NCBI GenBank assembly: GCA_028564675.1
Contig: JAOVVO010000134.1
Coordinates: 1-64,000, forward strand
Origin: Onchocerca lupi
Taxonomy: Eukaryota > Nematoda > Chromadorea > Rhabditida > Onchocercidae
DNA length: 64,000 bases
Direction: 5' to 3'
Made by a program: the position numbers and the translations under genes. Positions 52,064-64,000 of the stretch are shown one piece after another. The notes beneath the pieces are model-generated. The model was not told the DNA's origin. It saw only the letters and a list, made by a program, of their open reading frames with translations, and made no database searches. The first letter of the stretch is position 1, and each line of letters starts with the position of its first letter.

Positions 52064-55000
52064 CGCTGAGCTTGTTGGAACTTGTTTACAAACTATTCTT
52101 TCTATTCAGCGCCGCAGATCGTTCTCTAATATTTTCAATTGCTTTAATGATTTGAATACTTTGCAAACACCTTGCCTAATTATAATGCTGATCTATCGCA
52201 GCTGTTAATAACGATTGTGCACATCATTGTATCATTATTACACGAGGGAGTACTTCCAACAAACTTCCAGATATTAGACCAATAATCTTACGCTTATGAG
52301 TAGTTTTTTTTTTAGTCTTCGGTCCTAATTCGAGAATCCGGAGGCCCAGCAATGTCCAAGGATCTAGGAACTTTTAACAAGTTAAACAACTTCCCACATG
52401 TCTCCTTTCTCGTTCTAACTTTCATGTTTCAGCAGCATAAATCAAGGATCACTCTAGCTACTCTCAAAAACAGCAGTTTTGGTCGTATTATCTGAAGCTT
52501 GACTGGAGTTTAGAATCATGACAGAACAATTAAAGCATTTAAAATACATTAAGTAACAATATCGATATAAGGAATGATTGTCATTCGATCATTTAGAAAT
52601 TTATTTACATGGAAATGTTCTAGGAAGATGATCTGCTTCAAAATTTGAAGCGAATAAAAATTTCTTAAAAGACTTTAGAAAATCAATGAAGATTCACATT
52701 GTTGTAAAGTAAAGAATTTTACGGATAATGGGGCAAGACAAAAAATTTGATGGTTCAGACAAAGTATCACTAGTGTCAGTATAGATGTAAAAATCGTAGC
52801 GATGCAGTGAAATGGTGGAATAAAGGATGGAACAGGATTCTGGCATTTCACTAGAACTGCATATAAAAATTCTTCATATGCAGCAGTCAGTGGGAAAGAG
52901 AATCATTTCATGACAATTTTTTTGATGTTATGTATTCAAAATAATGATGAATGATTTTAGAAATAGGAAAAAGATCTGGTAAATATACGCATTCCCAAAA
53001 GATCCTCTAAAACTATCTAGTAAAATTTTATTCACGTATTCCTTCTTTATTTACGATTTCTGTGTCGTTTGCTTATTCAATAAAAATGCGATAAGGCGTG
53101 CTAAATGGATACACATTATGTCAACGGAAGGATAGAGGTATCCAGAAAGTGCCGACGAAAAACGTTTCGTTGAGAACATGCATCAGATAGCACATAAGGA
53201 ATGCGGATAAAAAGTAACTCAACAATAATCACTTGACATTCTTCAGAGAAAAAATTGATTCCTGAAACAAATATTAGATTCCTAACTCAAGAAAAGATTC
53301 CTAAGAAAAAATCCTTTATTTCCGCTAGGAATGAATAATACTTGTGAATATGCCCTACTCTTAATTTTTTTTTTGCAGTTGCCTCACACTCTGTTGCATT
53401 TCAAATTTGATCTTCCAATTCTTTTTTTAAAAAATTACGTTCATCTCACTTTTCAAAAGGCAAACAATTCGAAAACATATCAGAAATATGCCTCACAGTA
53501 TTACCTGACTTCACTTATCACTTATATATTCACATATGAGCGGAGAAACTAAAATACTTCAACCTTACTGTAGTTTACGAACTTGAAAAGTTATGTATAT
53601 CATTTGGACGCCTATCAGGATAAGTCTCTTGGAAACGGCATATACATATATAATGTACATATGTGGTGGCGGATGATTGCCACTGAAGAGAATACAATAC
53701 AAATCTGTCTCTCTGAAGTGAAGGAAAATGGATTCAGCCTATATAAACAGGTTTCTCTCTTTACAGTCATTTATCCTTTTAATTGCTGCAAAACCGCAAA
53801 ATACGGGAAAGTGAGGAATGAATACATGGCTTGGATCATCCTGACATTAAATCATTTCCCACTAAAAACGAAACTTTAAAACTTAGAAATTGTCGAATAC
53901 GTAAAAGTTGAAGAAGCTGTATTAATCAAAATTTTTATATTCGAATTAGTGATTGAACATTAAAGAGGAAAAGAAGGCACTACCTATTTAGCAATACATT
54001 CGGAATATTTTCTCATGTTACTTTATGCTCAGCTTCTTTTTGTAAAGATAAGTAGCTGTGATTTGATTCAAATAATCGGTAAATAAATCTCTTGCAAGAA
54101 GTCCTTTCAGAATAAAGCGAAAGAAGAGAGCGTAATTTAACAAGGACTTATTGTAATAGGAGACCCAAAAAATTCGTCGTCTTTTTTTCTATCCTACAAA
54201 TGAATAGGCTTTCCATAAAAATGCATTGTCGCTTCCAATAATACTAGTCAGTAGCATCTAACTTAGATTTCATATCTTTCCATTTTAATTTTAAACTTCA
54301 CTGAATTATCAGTCCTATCTTGGGAACATTTGAAGAAATAATGAATCTCCAAATGGTAGTTTCTGACGAACTTATTTCTGCGCAGGTAAGTCAATCTTCG
54401 GAATTAAGAGAAGAGTAACTGCATTTCTGAATGCCTAGACGAATCATTATTTCTTAATATTTAAACGAAAGTGCGAACTTCTTTTCCATGGTATGCAATG
54501 AATTTTTCCATCACCTAATTTTTTATCCAGTGAATAGCTCTACCTACAGCAGTGGTCACAAAGATGGTTTCCAGAAAAATCTGGTTGAATTAGCTATCTC
54601 CCATGGTTTTAGCGATCAGGTGAGATAAGGGAGATAAAACGAGAAAACAGCAAAAACAGATTTATTATTTAATGATGCATCTATACGGTTAAGAACCTTC
54701 AGTTATCTAATCAAAAACAAGTGGCTCGGTTCGGTATCACGAAGACAGTGGTGTGAAGTGAAAATCGACAAAATGTTGGAGGAGTGAGATCGTATCAGTT
54801 CATTCAGAAGGACTTCCCTTGCACCTTCGGTCATCAGTACAAATAACGGAATGGAAATAAAATGACCAAATGAAAAAGATTCGGTACTTACTACAATACA
54901 GGATGGTAGTTAACAAAAAACTGCAATCAATATTTGGGCATATTTAAATCGAAAAAAGAATTATTTTCTGATATAATGTTGTTATTTGGAAAATATGCAT

Positions 55001-58000
55001 CTAATAAGCGAACAAGAATAGAAGTCCAATTTCTTCTTGGTGAATTTCAAAATAATTTCCACTTGCAACATATGCTTCGGCAAACTTTAGTGCAATATTA
55101 TAAAATACTTTTAATCCAGCCGTTGTAGTGTGACCAAAAGAAAAAAGCAGGAAAATAAAAAACTGTTGAGAAAAATGATTAATCAAATTGGAAAGGTTAT
55201 CCAACGAACTATTTTCAACCAAACAAGATGAAAATTACAGATCTATTATCATACGGAAGCAGTGCGTTATTTCGTAATTTACTTCAAAAATAATGTAGAT
55301 ACACAAACATCAAAAACTTGATTTAGTCCGGAACGACAAGTCAAAACAAATGAATCAGATTTAATACGAAGATGCAAAATCAAAACTTGAAAAATGATAA
55401 GTCATTATTCCTCAAGAAGAAATAAATACGTTTATGGATCATAATTTTAAGATCGGAACTGAAAGCCACGGCAACATTCTGTAATTATTAAAAAACAAAT
55501 AAAAGATACCAATAAATGGGCTAAAAACGACCGCTAATCCCGAAATTAAGATATCTGCACGGTAAACTGTTTTAGTGCGATAGAAGGAAATAAGGAAATG
55601 TGAAAAGATGCGGTTCACAGCTTGTAGATCGAAGATTTTCGTAAACAATTGGATAATCTGAAACATGCCCAAAATACTGAATGTAGAATCTATCAGATAT
55701 GCATAATCAAGTTGAATTATAAACAGATCTTCAAATAAAGTATAGACTTATCATTGAAATCATCGTAATTCAGTGTTCAACAAAATAGGGTCAAACAATT
55801 TTTAAACCGACGCTTTGAAATAATTCGATATTTCTTCGTATACTCCGACAACTGTTCTCAGCAAAAGAAGCGATAAAGCAGTGCCAAGGATGCATTGCGA
55901 GAAAGCACTGCTAAATATAGACGGAAAAGAAGGTAAGGAAAGGAAAGAGTGGAGAGAACGTCACGGGAGAGATTGAGAAAATTAGTTGATTACATTTCAA
56001 ACATCTTTGATTAATTTTAACATGAATCAGTTCTGTTCAGTACTCTTTTCAAATCTAAAAGTAACGATTTTAAAAGCAAAGTGAAAATGGAACAAAAATC
56101 CTTCAAATACTTATGTGTCAAGCTATTTCTTAATCAACTGATTTCGAGAAAATCCTTGTTTTCTAAAATTCAGAAGATCTGAAACCCACTCCTACCAAGT
56201 AGTCCGAAGTTTAGCTTTACCAAAATCCGATCGTCCGAAGAAAAAGACATGATATTAGACAACATTTTCTCAGTTAAAACAAAAAATGAGAAATAAGCCC
56301 ATAATATTAGTTGATAGATATGCTGTTGACAAGATCTGTTCCACTAATGTACTGCTGTTTCTTTTAGCCAAGTTTATCAAGTACGAAGTTCCAAACTCGG
56401 GACCAAGTTGACTAAAGCCTATATAGTTCATAGCAATTTCCGTACAGTGCCACATCAACTTACATATAAATGGGACATCAAAACTCAGTCTTCTACAAAC
56501 AAATCCAATGTATTCCAACAAACAATGATGTTAGATTCTGTTTCGAATTTCCAGTCCGTGCGTGGAGTTCGGGCGTGAATTTAACGAACGGATCAAATCA
56601 AATTAAACAGAGTGGCAGCGATGGAACTTTTTAGGAGCAGACTGTCGAAACAGAGCAGTCAAAGTGACGTATCATTTAATGGGAATTGATCCAGCTTACA
56701 TGATGTTCAACAACCAGATGTTACGTAAACAAGTCGAAAACAAGAGCTAAACTACTGCAAATATCACCACCCACCGCCACTATTTCCCTCTAGACAACAA
56801 AAAATTGATCAGAGAGCTCACGTGCCAGCAGCATAAGTATTATTTGACTGTAAGTTTTGTGGTGTTTGATATTTCTTTCTATCGATGACGTGGCATGGCG
56901 TAAGTGCAATGCTTGAATTGTCTCCAGGTAGCAATACTCTTGAACCTTCCATACGACTAGAAAAAGTGTCATCTATTTGTTGGAATCTCTCCTCTCTCCA
57001 CTTCAGCCAAGAAACTAGAATTTGACTGGACAAACTCAACCGAAAGGTTTACAGAAAGGGACAGTACGACATCACTGCAATGAAAACCACTTCACGGCGT
57101 ACTTTCCTCCTTTTTTTTTTCTTCTCCCGCCCATTCAAGAAGCAAGCGTTTACCAAGTCGAATGTACATCTGCATGCAGACAAACACAAGCATGCATGCA
57201 TGCATGTACGCGCAAGCACACATCTATTACATGACAAGAAGGAAATGGGATCATATTGATTGATTGCTCAATGAACTGTGGAAACTGCTAAAGATAAAAA
57301 GATGGAGCATGGGAAAAAAAGAGAATGGAAGTGCCTGTCATGCCTATCAGTGTTGCAAATGGACCGATAAATTTGTAGGAAGTAATCTCGGAGTGGAAGC
57401 GAAATTTCTTGTAACGAAATGAAATGAAGAAGAAAAGTGAGAGGAAAATATCGCGCGAGACTGTGGCGGAAGGGAAGGAAGGAAGAAGAGGATGTGCTGC
57501 CACTGATTCCCTTCCCTCTAAGCCAGCAAATACTATGAGATGGCGCATTGATTCATTCCTGGAATAGTACCATTTGTAATAAGTTATAGTGTAGAGCAGA
57601 GGTCCTAGTCTGGGGATACTTTTCGGCCAAAACCTTCTCAGGTCTAAGGAGCGGGCCCGGTACTTTTAGGCCCGGCATTTCTCTCACCCAAGATTGTCCA
57701 ATATGTTGATAATTCTTCGCCTATGTCACATCTCTAGATACATCCGAACGAAGCTTTACTTCTGGCTCTCTGTCTGAACAAAATCTAACCTGAAGCAAAG
57801 GTTTCCACCAAGAAAGATTATCAAATATCAATGTAACATTGGCATCGTGAGTGAGAAAGAAATATGTATAATAAATTTCGGGGATTTTCGTTTCTCCGGA
57901 ACCATGGAAATCTCATATATTTAAGTCCGAATCTGTGTAATATCTCTTGGTGCTTGGAGGTATTCGAAAGACACGGTGGGTAGTGCCAGCTTTTCGGGAG

Positions 58001-61000
58001 ATTTGAGCAAATTAGGAAGATACAACTACTATTAGGTGGAACTAACAAAAAACGCCGAGAGGAATGTTTTTATGGCTGACATCATGGGCGTCTTTCCAAA
58101 AAACCACTGCGGACACGTAGAAGATATGGAACTTGCTGAGAGATGCGCTGTACTAAGTGACGGGGGGGAAGTTGATGCTCGTTTGGAAAGACTGAATTGT
58201 AGAAAAACGATGCTGAAATGTTCCTAGTTACGAGAAATGCTTAAAGGCTTGGAGTTTCATCAGCACTGGACCGATAAGTTGCTGTTGATGAAATTCTGAA
58301 TCACTCCGTATAGGGAGGGAGGTTGCTCTCAGATAGTGAATTCTCCCGGGGGAGGATCAGAGCAAGGAATGGGAAAACGTGGAATGGCTTCAATGAAGGG
58401 ACAGGGACCAATCTAGAAGATATTGCTATGTGCTTTTCATTTCAAGAATTCATTAAAACCGAATGACTTCCCGAAGAGGCGTAAAGATCGGTAGTTATAT
58501 CACTCGATTTTCTCCTTCTCTTTTCGAGATAACAGAGATATACGTCAGCTCGAATCCGTTATTTAAAAGAAAAGCTTGTTGTTGTTTATGTGGGACATCT
58601 GTGAACATTAAATTTTCACAAATACGTGCCTAATGCAATTTTGTCTTCTCGGCTTGTATATGAAACTAAGAGGATGAAACTGATGAATTATTTTATAATT
58701 GTCAAATGGTATCAAGGCTAAGGTCAGACAGAGGTAAATAAGATATCACTGCAAAGTCAAAATGCGGTACAAATGAACCAAGCTTATCTGTCTGGTTTCT
58801 ATAGGAATGTGAATTTTCTTCAAAATTTTCATATTTGTTAAGATTGTTCCATCTAGATTTGTTAAGCAAATTCAATACCTTCTTGAAGGTTGAAGATGAA
58901 GCTAAAATAATACGGTGTCTAGCATTGGCTGGACTTTAAGCAATGGCTTACCCTTAACAAAAATCATGCAGTCCTACCGAACGATCTTAGATAACGTTCT
59001 ATAATTCGATCGTTTGATGAAGTGTAAAGTTTTGGACATTTTTCGTGTTAAATTTCACTGCGCTGTGATTTAGTGCGAATTGTGCAATGGGCAATGTATT
59101 GAGTTTGTTACTCTATTTATGAGATGATGGATACAGATAACTACGGCAAACTAGAACTCACTGTTTTAGAGAATCTATAGATTTTCCGAATTGAGTTATT
59201 CGCTTAAGTTTTACATGAATTATAGTGAGACATTTTGGAAAAATGCATTAGAGGTAAAACCATTTTTAGCTAGATAGGAACGAATTATAAAATGAATACT
59301 GCACTTAATTTGGTGCAGTATTTCTCTACACTGTTTTAGTCTAAATAAGTGTTTCATTATGACGTAAAATATTTACATATTTCCTTTTGGAAAGGGAAGA
59401 AACCGAACTATTTTGCAAGAAGGGATCTTGAAAGATAGAGATCCACGAAATACCATGAGAAATCTTCATTGAAGTAGCTAAATTCAGGAAAAGAGCGATA
59501 TGTTAGAAAACGCCACCCTGATATCCTCATTTTGCTTCCATTGATTATCCTCATATTATCGGGTAGAAGAAACGACCTTTCAGCTTTTTTAAATTAATAG
59601 GAACAATTAATTGTAAATTATATGTTGATTAGTCATAACATACGTGCGTTTATTAAATTAATTTATTAAATTATCAAATCTTGCAGTTTTCTTCTTGGCT
59701 ACCTGGAAAATGTAAAATTGAAAGAACGAATTATAGGATCAACATGCATTTGCTACTGTACTGTTATTAATATAACAATTTTTAAATTTGAAATAGAAAC
59801 AAAACTTGTTTGAATAATCCTGAGAAATTTGAAGTAGCACAAGTTGAAAGGCTTATAGAGAAATTAGGACTACTCGGTCTTTGGATTGTTTTTTTTTTGA
59901 AATTTTTAATTTGTTTTTTTTTTTTTTGATTTTTAATTTGTTTCATGATTTTCGAAGTACTCCCTACCATCTGCAAATCTGCCAAGTATTACTTCTTTTG
60001 AACTAGGCTTATTTTTCCAGTGAAGGTGAGTTTCAGATTACTTCACCATTCTTGTAAATACACCAGTTCCATGAGTGAATCAATTTTTTGGTTATAGAAT
60101 GTGCTATAGAACAAAGCTTGAAAGTTGAATGCTAACAGTAAAGTGACATTTCGTTCATGGAATGCATTTAGTGCTAAGAAAATGATGATTAGTGAGAGCT
60201 GTGAATTCACTAAATTGAAAATTTTCAGATTTAATTATAAAATCATAGTTTTCGGCATATTTGTAGATGTTCGAAAAGATGAAAAATGTTTGCAGTAGTC
60301 AGAGAAGCAGCAAAGCAATTACGAATTCAATTAAATAGACTGCAACCATTCTGCAGCATAATGGATAAATAGCCACTGGGATTGAAACAGGCTTAGCTAA
60401 GTTCGAATAGGCCTGAGGGCATTTAAATAAGTTAGTAAACACATTGTGATTATCAGAATCCACTATCTCTTTGACACTATACAATGTGTCTGACTAACAT
60501 TACTTTTTTTTTTTTTTTTTCAAATAACTATATCCTTATTTTCGTTGCTGAAAGTGGAACCATTTCCAGAAGATCTTCAAAACAATCCAGTTTCTGATGT
60601 AATTAAAATTATGATTAAATCCAGTATGAGTGCCTTTCTCTAATGCGCAACCGATCCATTTGCTTAGCAATTCATTAATTTGGTAGCACAACTAAATCAA
60701 CATTCTAAAGATCATCAGATATGAGAGAGTAATGCTTTATGATGATGAAACTGTAAGGTTCAGATGGCTTCACCCTAAAATTTAAGCTTTTATCAAAAGG
60801 AGAAACAAGTAAAAAGTGTTTTGATATATGTTCTTATACATTTCTTTTTAAATTTAATGCTTCTATTGCTAAACGATTTGAAAATTGGAGTATTTCATTT
60901 ATTTATTTGCAATGTAGTTCGCGAATGAATAAATAACTTTGCTATCCTGTGTTATTTATTACTGGAATTAAACAGCATCGCCAAGAAGAATCAACTGCTT

Positions 61001-64000
61001 TATCCTGCAGTGCTAAGTAAACATATCAAAAGAAGGAAAAATACGATTAATTTCTCTTCATTCTTTAGGGATGGATTCATATTGACTCCTTTTTGCTGCT
61101 TTTCTCAAAATTCAAACCTTAATACCTTACTCTCTCGTCACATTGTAAGAAACGGCAAACTATTTCGGTACAAATGTCCATGAAGTTCCGGCCGATTCAA
61201 AATGAATCAACCAGCAGCTAAGTCCAGCCGAAGCAAACCATTGCAAGTTAATCACGATAATTTTAAAATAATTTTACAGCTATGGGATGCGTTCAGATGG
61301 TAATGGAACTTGGATTAGTTATGCTGGAGATGTCTCTGGATCTTGACAAAGTCGACATAAAAATGAATCTTTAATGGATTCATCTATGAAAGATTCATTT
61401 TTATAGTACTGCATGAATGTACTTGATTATAAGGAAGATATCGGAAAAATGCTGATTAGAACAGCGATATGAATATTTTGCATAATTTGATGTTTTTGGA
61501 GCCTATTTCATGCAAATCTCGGTGGTGTCAAGCCTCAATAGTCAACGAGAATAAATTTTTGCTGACTAACGCACTGTTAGGGACTCTTTGCTTATCTTAT
61601 TCCCATTTAACTCTCTTCTTTTCTAAATCAGATAGATAGTTATTTCATTGCTATGAAATGGGACAAGAGCCAATTGCTGACTTTGCAGATACACATACTT
61701 CACTGGTCAGTTCTTTCATTTCCCCGCTAGAAAAGATAAGGTTACATACTGGGTACTCGATGGAAGAGAGTGGAAAAGATTGGGAAATCAGGAATTTTAA
61801 TTTCTTTCCATATATTATGATGCACTTGCATATTTAGCACTTGTTCTAATTCCTGTATCAAGCTTTGCACAGAGATCTCACTAGAATTGCATTCCTATCA
61901 TTTATCCTAACTTTTCGCACACTACTTTTAAATTGACTGCATCGATGCTTACTAATTCCATGGATTCAGGTTGCAAAGGCTTCGGTAAACCAATAATAAT
62001 TATTGCTGAGATAAGTTTACTTTACTGTCGTGAAGCAATTTGTGAAAAAGGTGTCAGGGCAATGTTTCATAATAACTTCATTTTAATATCCTTACGATTT
62101 TTCAATTTGTTGTAAACAACAGTTGTTTGATAGGCAAATATGTTGCTGATAAATGACGGATTATTCTCTTACTTGCACAAATTATCGTTAAAATGCTGGC
62201 AAGCAGCCAGCATTGTCTGAATTATTCTGCCAATGGTTACATCTCCTGATGGCAGCACGACTATTCGATGAGCATATATCTTTCAGTTCTCTCCAAAGAA
62301 TCCACGAAATCAGTAATTAAATTAATCCGTTTAATAATCCAACATATGGATGGTCTCTCGGTATCAGTAGTCTGATTTCATTCAATTAAGCATGTGGGAA
62401 TATTGGTTTGCCTAAAACTTCCAGAAATATAGGGTCTTCGTATTCCAGCACTGACGATCCTCAATAATTTCAAACCAAATTTTAGTTCAGTCATATTTTT
62501 ATCACAGTCGATATTAAAAACGGGTATCGACTGTGAACTTGGCTCAAAAAACTTGGCCTCAAAATGCTGTTTCAGAATGGGTAATTGTAAATTCTCGCCG
62601 AACTTGGCAAATATTTGATTAGCTAATTTTTTGTGCTAATGAATTTTCACCCTTTTCTCCTTTTTTTTTTCGCCTTCCAAGATTTAGTCTTACCTTATAG
62701 AGTCTAAATTCCTATCTTTTTCTCTTCTCTTTTTCTTTACTTATTTTAGTGACATCATTCGAATCATTATAGCTGACAAGACCATGAGAAAAAAAAAATG
62801 AAAAAAAGAAAAAACTAAGATTTAGTGTTTTTCCTAGAATTCGATAAGCTTTTTTCTTGATTTAGCAGTTCATTTGCATTTGAGAAAAGTAGGACGGCTG
62901 CTGCAAACATTAACATTATGTGACAATTATGATGGCAAATAATTAGTATTAGTGACCAGCATATGTCATTGCTCCTTCTTCCTATGTTGCCACTTTCTAA
63001 TTCATTTCCTTAACTGTGTTAATTACAATAAGTGAAAAGCATGATGAAAATGCGGTTATTCAGTGCTGTAAGATGAAAATGTCCGTTAGAAGACAGTTCA
63101 AAATTGAGAAAAAATGAGATTACCCAATCATAAGTGAATTGTGCCCTGAACTCTTTGATACTAATGTTGTCAGAGAAACAGCCTGGTTGATATGATTGCG
63201 CTGAAGTGATAGAATGATAATGATGAAGCAGCGTCAAAATAAGAATATATTTGCAGAAGCCTTAAGCAGATCAAAAGAAGAATTGCAGAAAAAGAAAATT
63301 TAGAAGATGTCAATGATCAGTAAATATACGGATTGAAATAAGTAATCAGATTGTTCACATTGTTGCTTCTTTCGACAGATACTTTCTGGCTTACAGCTGC
63401 GTCAAGAGAGAGATATCCGCTGCTTAACTGATACCCGAATTTCCAATATTTAACACTTTTATTTAATTTTGAGTGCACATTGGAACATTTATAATCGCGG
63501 AACTTTTGCAACATAGATGAAGAAAGATCATGAGACAGAATCCTTAAGTGAAAACGTAAATTTTAAGAAATGCTTACTTAAAATATGCTTTTACTCATGT
63601 ATTGCCTGAGTGCTAAAGTTAGCTACATCAATAAATGAGCGATCTGCTCAATCTTTATTTTCTATGAAAATATTTTCCTTTACCTTTTCCATTATCGTTA
63701 CCACCTTCATTCTGCAAAATGTTTCAGTGGATAAACATCACTGTTGTATATATTTCTATTTGATTATAAAAAAAGTTAGGAATTCTATGAAAAATATATT
63801 ATAGAATAGATGTATAATATTAGACTTTCTTCTAGCACCGACACTTGACTGTGTAGCGAAAAAGCTATTTTGAAAAACCATCTGGTTTAATCCACTTATT
63901 GATTAAGGAGTTGATGATCAAGAGGTTGATGACCAATACTTATCACTATTCTATACAAACTTCTTCCTATTTAGAAAAAAATTCTTGATAATCCCAATGA
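52064..64000. other. Gene-poor region, 12 kb
   Basis: No exon chain could be built on either strand. The 52-56.5 kb part is AT-rich and featureless. Between about 56870 and 58400 the base composition is visibly less AT-rich and holds open frames such as 56818-57039 (minus) and 58036-58227 (plus) without family resemblance. A short GCAT/CATG repeat lies at 57190-57206. From 58.5 kb on it is AT-rich again, apart from the hairpin at 61357-61404. The region may be an intergenic regulatory stretch or a very long intron of a gene outside the window. Confidence 0.5.
61357..61404. repeat. Perfect 16-bp inverted repeat
   Basis: ATAAAAATGAATCTTT (61357-61372) is exactly complementary to AAAGATTCATTTTTAT (61389-61404), with a 16-base loop. 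It is the longest perfect hairpin seen in the window and lies far from any supported gene. Confidence 0.9.

Noticed and set aside
54934..56521. Short hydrophobic open frames that might be receptor exons
   Set aside because: Hydrophobicity here reflects T-rich codons; no conserved receptor motif or phase-consistent chain was found.
1..64000. tRNA, rRNA, CRISPR or bacterial (endosymbiont) insertions
   Set aside because: No B-box-like GGTTCGA element in a foldable context, no rRNA-like conserved stretch, no direct-repeat array and no long intron-free bacterial-type gene were seen by eye.

Overview
The window is nuclear DNA of an AT-rich, intron-rich animal. The best fit is a parasitic nematode, probably of the filarial type; this is inferred from protein similarity recalled from memory and from gene style, since no database search was possible. 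The supporting signs are many short exons with GT..AG introns and T-rich TTTCAG/TTTTAG acceptors, start codons a few bases downstream of an acceptor as expected for spliced-leader trans-splicing, frequent poly-A/T tracts, and orthologues of typical nematode genes. I see no bacterial, viral or intact transposon gene.

Layout from left to right. (1) Minus strand, 311-11432: a GRK4/5/6-type G-protein-coupled receptor kinase (grk-1). Twelve exons were rebuilt, and the 3' end runs off the left edge. (2) Plus strand, 13416-14594: an unrecognised acidic protein of 159 residues. (3) Minus strand, 16033-18924: an alpha/epsilon-sarcoglycan with all nine exons. (4) 18925-23633: a long gene-poor stretch. 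(5) Plus strand, 23634-25365: an unrecognised charged protein of 222 residues. (6) Plus strand, 26991-33801: a nucleolin-like protein (nucl-1) with 19 exons, in the order RGG region, acidic region, two RRMs, poly-Asp tail. (7) Plus strand, 36381-38390: an Sfp-type 4'-phosphopantetheinyl transferase (AASDHPPT). (8) Minus strand, 39853-40337: a NOP16-like ribosome-biogenesis protein that lacks the usual basic N-terminus. (9) Minus strand, 40675-52063: a 17-exon gene for a Lys/Glu-rich, apparently disordered protein of 863 residues. It ends about 340 bp before the NOP16-like start, so the two may form an operon. (10) 52064-64000: no supported gene.

The exon models were joined by hand so that reading phase is kept across every intron, and this is the main evidence for them. 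Two genes (nucl-1 and the NOP16-like gene) belong to nucleolar ribosome biogenesis. The others do not form one pathway: membrane receptor desensitisation, muscle dystrophin complex, and activation of acyl or peptidyl carrier proteins.

The points most worth checking are a 160-bp tandem duplication of a GRK kinase exon whose second copy lacks the ATP-binding lysine segment, three intergenic hairpins and one intronic hairpin with perfect 13-16 bp stems, a probable GC-AG intron in the NOP16-like gene, the reversed domain order of the nucleolin, and two small acidic proteins that I cannot assign. I found no clear new multi-gene system.
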